Position numbers and translations under genes: made by a program. The notes below the pieces were generated by a model. It was not told the DNA's origin. It made no database searches and was given only the letters and a program-made list of their open reading frames with translations. Shown here piece by piece: positions 48,591-61,200 of a stretch of DNA of 64,000 nucleotides; the stretch's first letter is position 1; each line of letters starts with the position of its first letter. Source of the stretch: Penelope pileata (Eukaryota > Chordata > Aves > Galliformes > Cracidae); assembly GCA_013396635.1 (NCBI GenBank), contig WBMW01000023.1, positions 310,001 to 374,000 on the forward strand, in the 5' to 3' direction.

Positions 48591-49120
48591 CAAGCTCTGC
48601 GGGGGAACCCTGTACCTTTCCTGACTGCTCGCACTCTACACAGCCGCCCCATTCCCCGCCTCGGCCTCCCCGCGGGGCGGTGCCATCTTGGCTGTGGGCA
48701 GCTTTGGCTTCAGCCCGCAGAGAGCAGCGGGAGGCGGCTGCCATCTTGGCTGAGGGCACGAGCGCGCTGCGAAGAGAGTGGAAAGAAACACAAAAAAACC
48801 AAACACTAAAAACACTCAGGAGCGGCTTTACACCCTCAGCAGCTCCCGCGAGAGCCGGGACGGGCTGAGGGAGGCCGTCGGCTAACGGCGGGGTCCGACA
48901 GAGCGGCGGGAGCTGCGGGCGCTCTCCGAGGCCATGGGGGTAGGTGGCGGCGCGGCGGGGCCGGACCGGGCCGGGCCGGGCCAAGCTGACGGCCCCGTCG
49001 CTGCCTGTTGCCTTGCAGAGGATCGGGCTGCAGCTCCGCGCCACGCTGGAGAACATCACCCGGCTGCGGGCCGAGGGGGAGGACTTCCGCTGGTACCTGA
49101 AGGTGCGGGGCCGCGAGACG
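48590..49120. promoter_or_regulatory. CZIB: CpG island promoter of CZIB with two YY1-type motifs
   Basis: GC-rich and CpG-rich sequence surrounds the CZIB start. Two copies of GCCATCTTGG (48682-48691 and 48740-48749), both followed by CTG, match the reverse-complement YY1 core and lie 250 and 190 bases upstream of the start codon. YY1 sites of this form are common near transcription starts of housekeeping genes. There is no TATA box. Confidence 0.65.
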
Positions 49121-52100
49121 CCGCGTCCAGCCCTGAAAGCTGCGGAGCTGCAATGGGGATGGGTTTCTCTGGGATCTTTTTCCTCACAGTGCGAGCAGGC
49201 TGCCATAGGAGCAGCTTAATGCGATGGTTTAAGCGCGTAGGAACGGGTTCATAACGCGTGCATGACATCATGTGTTAGATTACAGTAACCAAAGTCTTAA
49301 TTTGAAGCACCAACGCCTGCATTGCTGAGGCACTGGGGCTGTGAGGCATGAGGGCTCACGTCAACTTCTTTGGCTCTCTAATCACCAGCCGCTGACAGCT
49401 GCATACTCTGATTTATATTATTTTTCAGCTGAAATGTGGGAACTGCGGTGAAGTTTCTGAAAAATGGCAGTACCTGCGACTGATGGTAAGTTTCCCTGTT
49501 ATGACCTGCACCAGAACAAAATGGAGAGAACGAGCCTGCCTCGTACGTGGAATGGACATCGGCATCAGGGGTGTGACAATCTGCACTTCAGATGAAACAA
49601 CCTCCAGTAACTCCTGTATGCAGTCAGGAGCAACTGTCATATTTCATATTCAAAAAGTATTTGGAGACTTAATTGAAATAGGTGGCAAAGTATTTACGTC
49701 TGCTTTGAGAAGCCACCTTTCTGTAGAAACAAAGTTGAAAGCAAATTTTGGAGTGGTGTTAGAATAAGGTTGTGCTGATGGAATTTTTTGGAGAAGTTTA
49801 AGTGATTCAGGGGGAGTTAAGCATGCTAAAAGAGCATTTGGAAACTGAAAAAGGATAAAATTTGTCAGCGATAAGAGAAGGTTTTGTTATTGGGAAGGAT
49901 TAACAGTCTCTCGCATACTACTGAATGTTAATGTATTTTGAGTTATCAACGGAACATGCGTTTATGTACAGACAGATCATTATTCAGTATTTTAAATCTA
50001 GAACAGAATTATTTGCTAATTACAGCTTCCTGAATTACTGATCTCTAGTTTAAAAAAGCTTTCTCAATGCAGGATTTTTAAAAAGCAAAAGTTTGAGACC
50101 GTTCTGGTAAAACAGACAAGCAAACAAAAAAACTTTACCTTTGCAGAGGCTTCCGGTGGCTCAGCTAGAATGGAATTAAACATGTCTCCATTGTCATGGT
50201 TTGTAGGACAGCGCTCCCCTGAAAGGAGGCAGAGGAAGTGCCACGATGGTGCAGAAATGCAAGCTGTGCTCCAGGGAGAACTCCATTGGTATGTGCTTAG
50301 AAATTTAAGAAGCATCATCCACGTTATACTTTTTCCCCTAAATTTATTTTTTTCATTTAAAGAGGTGCTAGCTGCAGCTGGCTGACTAACTCAGGCTGAC
50401 ACGTCTGATTTTTCCGTTGCATTCTGTCAATTTCAGCCTTCTCTAATTAGGTTTTTCTCTCTATTGGGACTGAAGTGCAGCATTATAAAGACACATAAGG
50501 AAAGAAACATGTCAGAAAAATGTAGAACGGACTAAGCTATTAGTTGCAATTCCCATGAAACACACAGAACAGTAATAAACTAAAAAACATACTTTTGAAA
50601 GATACTTGCGGGTTCTTTGCTGCTCTGTGCCCTACACATGATTTCCACAGGCATCTTTGGGGGTAGAGCTGGAGATACGTAGACAAAAAAACTGTACAAT
50701 GGTACCGGTGTTCCTTGCAGCTGATGGGTACTCAGTCCTCCTGGTGAGTTCAGGTTTCTGCATGAACAAAACTCACATCCTTAATGTCATTTTCAAAAGC
50801 ATAAAAGCATCACTACTTTTTTTTCTCTTTTTTTTTTGGAATTGGTAGGGTAACATTAAGGTGTAACGTAAACTCAGAAGTGAGAAAAATTCAATCTTTT
50901 GATGGACAACTGCAGGAACTGCTTGTTACTTTGTTTCTGTTACACTTGATGAGGATTTTTTTTCAAAAAGGAGAAGAGCTGGTACTTGGTTTGTGCTGAA
51001 CTCTGAAGAAGCAATGCCACTCACTTTTACACATCTGTTGTTTTTTCTTTTTTTAGATATCTTAAGTCAGACAATCAAACCTTACAATGTAAGTTTGTTT
51101 TTTCTTTTATGTAATAACTGAAAGATGAATAAGCATTAATAGTATTCTGAGTTTTTGCTGTATTATCACATTCCTCTTTCAAGAACACAGAAGGTGCCTA
51201 TGTTGTCTCCTGTAGACTCCTGCACAGAGTCTAATGAACAACAAAATTTGCAGTTAACAGTAGCTTGGTAATGATTTATCCCTTCCACTTCAGACTCAAA
51301 TACGGAATAACCTGTGATACATTTCACAAGCAAAACACAAAACTGTACCACTCAAATCACAGGTGACTACATAATGTCTGTATCTGTTTCCTTCTGAAGG
51401 CTTCCTTGTGGCAGACTGAGAAATTGTAGTTAATTACAACCTATGAAACAAGCCCTAGGATTTTGCTGTCACTTGGGACAACAGAGTTGATAGTGCTGTC
51501 TTAAAAGCAGTTCATTCCTAAAGTAATATCTGTCACTGTCTTTCTCTATTAGCTGAAAGCTAATGGTATTCTGACTGAATTACAGGCTGAAGACAGCGAG
51601 AAATTCAAGACAATAGTGGAGTTTGAATGCCGAGGTTTGGAACCGGTTGACTTTCAACTGCAAGTGAGTTCACAGTCGTGATTTGTTTCTCAGTTTTTAA
51701 GAGCACTTAGACTCTACAGTGATAAAATATACACTATCTGAAATGCTGCTGCTCTTCCTGGAATGTCCTAAACCTCTTCAGTTTTCCATCCTCTCCACAG
51801 CAGTTTTAGTTTAATTCATCTCCAAAAAAACCGCTAACAGCTGAACAACCCTAGAATTCTTTGTACTTGTGTTCCAGAAACATGTAAAATTAAAAACCCC
51901 CTGGAGTGGTGTTCAAATTGCCTTACAGGTGACTCAGCATCACTCACCTGAACTGGTCTGAAACATCACCATGGCTCAGGTCATCGCAAAAGGAAGTCTT
52001 TCCCAAAGAGGAATTGCAGGAGTGCATAAATAGCTAGCCAGAGTCAGGAGAGCTCCACTTTAGTTATTGGTATGTTACAAAGAATAAGCAAAGTTCCAGT

Positions 52101-55100
52101 TCTGAACAGTCATCAGTATATGACCTCTAAATAAATCTTGCAATTTGACATCACCAAAGCTCTAGGAAATGTACTGGCAATTTTCCATTGGAACTTGGTC
52201 AGACCAAAACTGAAGAAGCCAGTTAAAGGCTGTTACAAAGCACACTTCAGGGTTCCGAGTAAAAGGATTTCTTCACTGCCAAGCCAGTCCTCAGTGATTC
52301 ATTTGCTTGTGCATGGTCATGCTGTATGCAAGCTAACTCCTTACTATTTTTAACCTATTATTCCAGTCGGATTAGGTGTAAATAGACTGACAAATATAAA
52401 CCTGTCTTATCCTCCCTTCAGACTGTGACACTATGCTAACAAACAGACCAAAAAAGCTGATCCTACAAGGAATTAGGTATAAATGAAATGGCCGCTGCGT
52501 TGTGCTGCAGGAGGAGGTCTTCATTTTTAATCTAAGTGAAGCCCATCTTTTCGAGGAACAGAAGGGCTCTTAACTTCTTCCTGTTTGAAGGCTTTGAAGC
52601 CAGACAGATCTAGGAACTTGGACTTGAAGTAAAATCTGTGAGATGCAGATGTTTACAGATCTGCATCCTAGCTGTAACTTTCATCTGCAGAACAAAGACT
52701 TCACAGCTGTAATAAAGCTTTTAATATAATATTCTCTGAGTTTGGTCTTTGCATTCTACTGACTTAAATCCCTGAGCAGATACTTCAGTGAATTTTCTGA
52801 TGCCTAAATGAGTAAATATATATACTTCTGTGATTCCTTACAGTTCTATAAACTGCTTTGTATTTGACATGATCCAAGCCAGCCTGGCTTCCCTGCTGTC
52901 TTAAGACCGGCTCTTGATTAGCGCTGAACAGGACTGGTTAGCACTGCTGTTTTTGGGGGCTTTTTTTTGATAGACATAAAACAACCATACCTGAAATCAG
53001 TTTAGTATGGCTTAATACTTGTATTTACCTTATTTAAATTGGTAGTACTTTTCTTAAAAAAATAATTTGAGTCTGAAAGAACAGGGAATATCCTTTGATT
53101 ATGATTTAAAACCTCTTTTTGCACCTAATTTGAACAACAAATTGTTCTAGTAATGGGCAAGGACTTCTTTTTCCCAGTTCCTTATCTTTCTTGTTTAATG
53201 TACTTTTGTAGATACATCTGCTGTGAATCTGATATATGAGTTTTGCTTTCACTTGAGGATACTTCAGCTCCTTTCCTGCTCTTGTTCCTCAGCTGAATGC
53301 TTCAACTAAGATATGGAGGTTTATTTACAAAATTTCTCTTAAACCTTCAGCTTCTTTGCTTTGTGCCAGTATTAATAGTTACAATGGTAACAGAAGTTTG
53401 AGAATACACTGTTCTGAAGTCAGCAGAAATTTTTGCTTCTTCAGTGCTTATGCTTTAACTGTTGGTCCTTCACCAGTCGGCAGAGGGCAGATGAGGCACT
53501 GCATTTCCCAGATCCCTTCAGCAGGGATTAAATGAGTCTCTGCTTTGATGCCAAAGCTGTAAGAATTCAAGTGCTCCTGAGGGTGTCTGGTACAGAAGCT
53601 TGCAGTTACAGTCCCATGGCTTGTTGTTCCTTGGAGTGCTGGTGAAGATCTCCAGGTAGTAAAAGCTGGGCTTCTTTTATTTTTCTAGTCTTTGTTGTAT
53701 ACTCTGCATTTTTGTCCTGTGATCTTCCTCACCCATAGCGATTCCCTTGAAATGGGCTTCTGACAGTTATGGGAAGGCCACTGTGCCTTGCAGACAGCTC
53801 TCCTGTTGTCACGTCTGCCACACTAAGCAGTCTGTTTCACTCTTGAACGCTTAACCTTCCACTCAAATCCCAAAATATTTTATAATTGTGTGGCTTACTG
53901 CACACATTCCTGCACAGTGAAATGTCTGTCTGGTACTAGTGGGGATTTCTGGTATATCAGGTGGGGATTTCTTTATCAATAATGCTGATGTGGATCCCTA
54001 GCAGAAAACCAAGCAGCAGCTGTCTTTGCTTCCTAGCCACTTCTCAGTAAAATTCTGCAGTTAGAAGTGGCAGTGTAAGAAACCTTCCTGTATGCTAGTG
54101 AGGTGGCTGAGATTTTTAAATTTACTTTTTAATCTAATAAAACTTAAATTTACACCTCATTAACGGTAAGCCGTAATATGACTGATGTTTTTACAGAAAA
54201 TAAGAAAACATTTTGTTCTTATGCTATACCACACAGATATGCTATTTCCTTCCTAGAGCTAGTGTTATCCTTTCCTTCACCTCTTTAAAATCAGGAAGAC
54301 CAGCAGTAGTGATGAACTCACCCCTTTAAATGACTATTAGAGTATCCTGATCTGTTCAGTTAGCTAACTGATCCTCCTCTCACTCAAGGCTTGCTAGTCA
54401 CTTCTTCACCTAAATCCAGTGCAGGATGCTTTTCTCTCTAGAGTGTCTTGGATTCTGATGATTTTTTAAGCCAGAACAGTTAACTCTTTTCCGTATTTTC
54501 TATTGTGTTTTTTTTTCTAGTGAGTTTATTAGGAAACTATTTTAAACATAATGCCTGTATAGAGTCTGAACACAAAGCTATTAGTAGTTGGATGCTGTTA
54601 AGTAAATTTACAAACTTATGGTTAAGATCATCTACAACTATGAGAAGTACCTTTCTGGTAGGAAACACAGAAGAGCAGTGTTGTCTTATTTTACACTGTG
54701 GTTGCTTGGATCAAAATTTCCCATTTCACAAACAGGATCACAGCGTTATATTGACCCTTGCTCAGGACACAGCTCGGCAATTCTTCCTACCTAATTTAGA
54801 AGAAATACAATAAAATTGTGCTGTGTTACTTACTTTAAATGCTTCAATGATCATACTTATTATTTTATTGGTACAACTTATTCTTACAAACTTATTGCAA
54901 ATGTGTTTGCAGGCAGGGTTTGCTGCTGAAGGTGCAGAGTCCGGCACGCCTTTCAATGACATAAACTTACTAGAAAAGGTATGTTGTCTTAGTTTCATTA
55001 GTAAGTCTAATTATCTAGCTTTCCTTCCCTAAGAGACTGGTCCAAAATGCATACCTCGCACATAGAAGAGGCTACTTCTGTGCTTTGATGTAGGTATGGG

Positions 55101-55889
55101 ATGGTCAGAACTGGAGAGAGAAACTAAAAAAGTGTGAATAACCAGCATTACTAACAGCTTCATGGTATAAGTATGCATTTTGAATCTTGGGAACTGACAA
55201 AGGTAGAAATGCAACTTCTAAGTCATTCAGAAATTCCAAAGAGCAAACACCCACAATACTAAATGGCTGGTGTTATTCAGAATGGTCAGCTGATTTCCCT
55301 AAGATGTCTGTACTTTTTCCACTGCACAGAGATATTAAAAAATAAGACACCCTCCTTCAAAGCACAGGATAATGACTCCAGCATTGCAAATCTTCCTTGG
55401 CTGTGAGCAAGAATCTCAAGGTCAAATCTGTTCCCCTGTATCCTACTTGGCAGGGATCTACTTGTCTGCTGAGACACGTGACTAGGGTATTGCAAATGAC
55501 AGATAATCCTTACATCTGCCATGGTTGCTGTTTTGTCCACTACAAGCTGTGGACTGCATTTTGAAAAAAAAAATTAAGTTTGTTAAGACAAAAATACTGA
55601 CACTAAAGTCCATTTAGGTCAGTCTATTTCAGGTCAGTGCTCTTGCTTCTCTCAGAAATTAGAACGTAGCTTAGATTTATGTGGGAAGCAGTGTAATCAC
55701 TAAGACTCAAAATTTGAGTCAGGCTGTTTCCATTTGAATTCCAGTCTGTCATTTAGACACTATTGCCTTCTATTGTCTGTGACTAATACTATGAAATCTT
55801 AATTCCTACAGGATTGGAATGACTATGATGAAAAAACAAAGGAATCTGTTGGCATCTATGAAGTTACCCATAAATTTGTGAAGTGCTAA
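48934..55889 (+). CDS. CZIB: CZIB (C1orf123, DUF866), zinc-binding protein, complete 160 aa
   Basis: Eight coding exons: 48934-48939 (Met-Gly only), 49019-49102, 49429-49485, 50207-50288, 51057-51088, 51586-51663, 54913-54978 and 55812-55889. They sum to 483 bp, in phase, encoding 160 aa, the same length as human CZIB. Two CxxC pairs form the zinc site: CGNC (Cys33, Cys36) and CKLC (Cys67, Cys70). Other landmarks are LENITRLRAEGEDFRWYLK, FECRGLEPVDFQ and the C-terminus IYEVTHKFVKC. The start is the ATG in gaggccATGg, whose exon holds only two codons before the donor gtaggt. The molecular role of this small, widely conserved eukaryotic family is poorly defined. It lies between MAGOH and CPT2 as in human. 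No residue expected for zinc binding is missing. Confidence 0.96.
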
Positions 55890-56207
55890 AGTTCATACTG
55901 CTAACAAACCCCGGCATGCTTATTGATGAGGGAGCTGTAACCATCAGAGAGTTTCCTTGGAGTTACTTTTCATATGGCTGAACTTCACAAATGGAAACCT
56001 AAGTAAATTGTGCTTACTGTCTGTGGAACATCTAGTAAAAGATTTTTTATAGAGCACTCAGAGCATTGGTAAAGAAAGTGTACTAACTTCAAGCAAAAAG
56101 GTACACCTTTACTTAACTGTCAGCTGTTAAAGACACTGAAGGGAGTTTACTGAAAATACTTAATAAGCTTGACTCTATTGACACATCTAACTGTAACAAC
56201 TTCTGAA

Positions 56208-56213
56208 AATAAA
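56208..56213 (+). promoter_or_regulatory. CZIB: CZIB poly(A) signal
   Basis: AATAAA lies about 320 bases after the CZIB stop and is followed by a T-rich element (gttatctttctg). It is the first canonical signal downstream of the stop. Confidence 0.7.
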
Positions 56214-56234
56214 GTTATCTTTCTGAATAAGTTA

Positions 56235-57625
56235 TGAGATAAACTCCTTTCTAGTTGCAGACAGACTTGCTACGTCTTGGCAAACACTCTCACAATCCTG
56301 CAAATTGTTTCCATGTTTAAAAAATAAAAACTTTCTCCAGTGAACTTCATTCAAAGACATTTGGTCTGGTTATATTAGTTCCTTCACCCCCAAAAACAAT
56401 CATCATCTCTTCTTTGTTCTAACTGAAAGGACAATCATGGCAAGTTTTAAACCAAATTTTAAATACTTTTCAATTGAAAACCACAACAGCACATCGTGGG
56501 CTGCAGAGGAAAAAGCCCTGACAAGGAAAAGTTCATAAGCCTTTGGGGTTACATATTTTAAGCATGTCTCTCCCCTTCCCAGCACCTGCAGTACATACTT
56601 CCAGATGTGGTGTTACTTACACTTCTGTGCTAAACAAAAGACGACACCGGTGAATCTGGAAGCTGAGATACCCAAAGGAAGGGTAAAGGCAAATAGGTCT
56701 CTGAGTTTTGACACTCGTCTGACACATCCAACCAACATGCTCAGACTTCAAGTTCTGCCAGTATATCTGGCTGTCCGTGACACAGTGGACAATGCTGAAA
56801 GACATTCGCTGCATTAGTTTTATAGAGCTCCAGAAGCAAGCACTACTGTGCTGCTCAGCTACAAAGAAGGCCTCATCTTCCCAGAATAAAAGTTATAGAA
56901 GTTATGAAGGTTTAAAAGGCTGAGGTGTTCTAGTTATCTGTATTGTGATGAATTTTCTGCAAAAGGTGGGATCTCAGCAAAGGGCATCTGTGTTTGACTC
57001 CAGGCAACTCCAAGCAACTGGGCTCAAAGGTCCCCTCCCTTTTTGCTCCCACCCACTTTGTGGCTGCCAGAGTCAGACCTACAAACAGGAGGAGGAACTC
57101 GTCTGCACCGGTTTGATCTTACATTCATAGGTGACTTAAGTTTTAGGGACGTGTATGCTCAAGCTCTCTTGCAATCCTTTAGAGTTCTCCTAAGCCTTAG
57201 CCTTTAGAACTCCCACAACAAACCTTGATGCATTAAAGATACATCTCTAAGCTTCAAAACTCTGGCATTTGGTACAATAAATGACATCTAAAGTCACAGA
57301 TGACAGACAAGTACAAGAGCAAAGAGAAAACTGAGGAAAACGTTCTGTTAAGGTTTCTGCAGTAGGAGGAATTTTGCAAAGAGCACTGCAACAGACAAAA
57401 TTCAGTGATTTTTCTTTTTTAAGGCACAAGAGCATATGCACACAGCAAAACAAAAGCAGCAGATAGTTGGGCAGACCACATATGGAAGGTCAGAGACAAC
57501 ACTGCAGCGTGCTTTCAGAAGTATTCTTTTCAACCTATAAGACATACAAGCTATTGATAAATGGACTACCCGTACAGTATAATTTTGGTATGGCAATAAA
57601 ATAACTTTGTGGTTATTAACAGACA
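56235..57625. other. interval between convergent CZIB and CPT2 genes
   Basis: I see no exon or repeat that I can name. Part of it may be the CPT2 3'UTR on the minus strand, since TTTATT words (AATAAA in reverse) occur at 57628-57633 and 57978-57983. Confidence 0.5.
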
Positions 57626-57977
57626 GCTTTATTACATCACAGTCTTTTCCAGTCAATTTAACAATGCAGTTGGTAATTGCAGGTTAGTTAAAGCCTCCCA
57701 TTTCATATTTCGTTTCTCAAAAAGCTGTTACATTGGAAAGGCTTCAAGCAGTTGAGGTACAATCAGTTCCGATATTGATTCAAGTTTAAAGAGAAAAGTA
57801 AGTGTGACAACTTTGTAAGCAAGCTTACTGGAAGTGCAAATGTAATCACTTTCATATTTAACCCCATTGCATGTATTATTTTAAAATCAAACAGCTTAAG
57901 GGTGGTTTCACAGTGCTGTTGTCTGTCTGAACACTCATAGACCAGTGTCAGAGTTCATACATTTGCTAACATTGCTT

Positions 57978-57983
57978 TTTATT
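57978..57983 (-). promoter_or_regulatory. CPT2: candidate CPT2 poly(A) signal
   Basis: TTTATT on the plus strand reads AATAAA on the minus strand, about 300 bases after the CPT2 stop. A second one lies at 57628-57633. Either could end the transcript. Confidence 0.5.
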
Positions 57984-58279
57984 CTAAAAGCACTTGAAGA
58001 GCATGTGGATCTGTTTAAATAGATGGCTCTGCTACTACATTTCAACATTGTGAATATTCATTTCATGAAATATATACTCAAAGTCTGCCCTTGGTTTCTT
58101 TAAAATAGATAAAAAATTCAAATTGAATTGAACCTACACAGTGTTCAAGTCCAGTGAAGGTAAGTGAAGCCAAATGAGCTCAGCAGTTTGTCATGCTGAA
58201 CACTCATTAGTATGTACTGCCAATTAGAGAAAGTCTGCATTTTCTACCACAACTGTAAAGTGTCCCAGCCCTTTTATGC

Positions 58280-61200
58280 CTAACTACCAACCTTCTTGCC
58301 TTTTAAAACGTTAAAGATATCTTCTAGTGACTTGTATACACACTGAAGGAATTCTTTACCATTCCTAGTTGGGTAAGAGGAAACATTGCAGCCTATCCAA
58401 TCATCGTGTACTTGATATCCTACTCCAAAGCCATCAGGCACCACTGGGCCAAATCCACCTAACTGCACAGCCGGGCTAACCAATGTGCTTGTAGAAAGGA
58501 TGTTGTAATTAAGCTGAGCATAGGCTTGGTCTTGATAGAAATCAGGCAGTGCAATACCTTTGGATAAGGCTAAATAGCGCAACCCAAAGAGATGCCGGTC
58601 AAACCCCTGACCTGTTGAAACAAAATAACAAGTGTTAGAGATATGACTAATTTTGGTGGGAAGTAAACTCATTTATTTAGACATCACGTTGCTTCCAAGC
58701 CACAAAAGAAGAGGTCTGTAGAACTGAGAGTTGTTTTATTTCTGTATTAGTAGGAAACATTTTTCGTAACCCAGATATTCTGCACTTCTAATTCACCTAT
58801 CCCAGGGAATGAGGGCTTGCTGCTCTACTGCTAGCCTCAGCAAGGAATCATGGTACTAAACAAAACTGCAGTGTTAACAGACACCTTTAATAATTCATCA
58901 CATTCTTCGATTAACTGTTTATCTGAACATCCTCAGGTTGTTTAAAACAGAGAAAGGCTTTCCTAAAATTTATGAATCTGAAGAGGAAGAAGATTTTACA
59001 TCAACAGGAGGAGGCAAATTTTAGATTCTGTTGGCTAATATTCAATAGTCTTACTGACTTTACTGAAACAATACAGCAAGTTAAGCTTCGGGGAAGGTCA
59101 ATTCAAAAGAAAGCATTTAGAAAAATATCAGGAATAGCACAGCCAAAGAATCTGTTTGATTTGGAAGCTGGTAAAGCCTTTATATCCCCGCAAGCATAAG
59201 ACAGCAACTCTTCAGTCATAAAGCCAAAGTTCTTGGTTGCCCTGGAGAACACAGTGCACAGTATGTATTTATTAGGGCTTCAAATAGCCCAGCTGCTGTA
59301 AGGACAAAAACTAAGCATGAAAACAATCTAGATAGGTTAACAGTGAACGAGGAGCACAGAGGCCTTCCTCCCTAGTCAAGAAATAAGTCTCACAGAATGC
59401 ATTTTAAGCTGCAGCCTTCTGCTAGTTTTTGTTAAGTTTCTATTAGTATTAGGCCTCCATCAAAATTTAGGGACTTAGGTATGAAATAAACTTTTACAGC
59501 AACCTCAAGAGACATTTTAGTTCAAAAAGAAGAGTGTCTGATATAATCCTACTTACCCATAGCAGCTTCTCTTGTCAAACGGCCATGGTACTTTGAGCAT
59601 TCCTCAATCAACTTCTGGAGCTCTTCTGTGCTGTGTTTGGACAGTTCCCTGACAAAAGCCTCCGAGCATTTCTTTGTATGGACAGAGGCAGGACGTATCG
59701 TTTCCGTGCGACCGTGTTTGAAAGCCGCAGTGCTACAAGATTCATACGTAGCAACAGTCTGATTGTACTGTCGAAGGAAAGCCATCTGGAAGGCAAGCTG
59801 AGCCACAGCATCTGGGCTTACTTTCTTCTGCTTTAGAAGTTCCTTGCCTCCTTCATGGAACTGAATCAAATTAAGAGTTAGCCCTTCTACATTGGCATCA
59901 AACGTCTGCTTTGCTTTGGTAATTCCTGCTTTTAAGGCATCATTCAGCTTGAAGTCAAGTTTCTGTACTGCTGTGGAAGAGTCTACTGAAGCAGGCTGGG
60001 ACTGAGGGCTGATGGCTGGTCCATTGGTACTGTCTTTAAAGATTTCGTTCTGGAATCTGAGCACAGCCACACCATCGCCCCAGGAATGTTCAAAATTAAC
60101 TCCTGCGGTGCCATCTTTAGCTATGATAAGATTGAAAGATTTGTCATACCAGCGGTTAGCACCATCTCCGTGCAACATAGTATGAGATAAGTGCACAAAG
60201 TCTTTAATGGGAAAATCATCCAAACTTAGACAAAACACAGCAGAGTCTACTTTTTGAAGAGCTGCTTCATTGCCATTATCCAGTAGATTCTTCCTCAGCA
60301 ATGCCCATGTATCACGGTTTTCACTGGAGAGGTAGCCAAGAGGGAAGGCTGGGGCTGGACTGTCATCACTAAGGATGTATTTCAAGTGTGCTTGTATTTC
60401 TGAAGGTTTCAGCATATTTCCATCTCTATCAACAACATCAAATACATAAAAATTCCCTTTTCTCAGTACCAGTAAATGTTTTGCCTTTTCATCTGTATAA
60501 AGCTCATCTCTGTTGAGTTTAGGCAGCCGTGTAGAATTGAAAAGCCTGAAGTACTGAGACATATCTAGGGGATATGCATTGACCATGTAGGCACCAAACC
60601 AAGAAAGTGAAGAAGGCACAAATCGGATGATTTTTTTAAAGAGCTGAGTGTCACTTTTTTCTGGATTGAGGTGAAAAACTTCTGGTTCAAGATAACCAGC
60701 CCTGAAGGTCTTCATAAAACGTATAGCAGAAACAGTCATGTTTGTAGCTCGTATGAGCTGGTCGTTATATTCAGATTTTGGATCAGGATTAAAAGACATA
60801 AATGCATTAAAATTCAAAACAACGGGCTCACGTGCTTTTAGGTACATATCAAACCAGGGACCTGAAAACAGAGAGTCAAGAAACAGGTCAGAACATAAAA
60901 GCAGCATTCTGAATCAGACCAGAGGTTCACAAAGTCAATATCCTGCCTCAAACAGTGATCATGAAGAAACACCCACTGCAGTGAATATGAACAAGAAAAA
61001 CATCTGCAGTGATTCTCCCAAAGATTCTCCCAATTTCCAATTATGAAAAGGGGTACTGCTGGTTAATTGTAAAAATACTGTATTGAGAAAATACTGTATG
61101 AGAAACAAAAATCCAGGAAGCAGAGGCAGGAAAGGGCTTTTTTTTTTTTTTTAAGTAGCCGCTATTGTTAACAACTCTGAACTCAGTAAGTTTTGGTACC

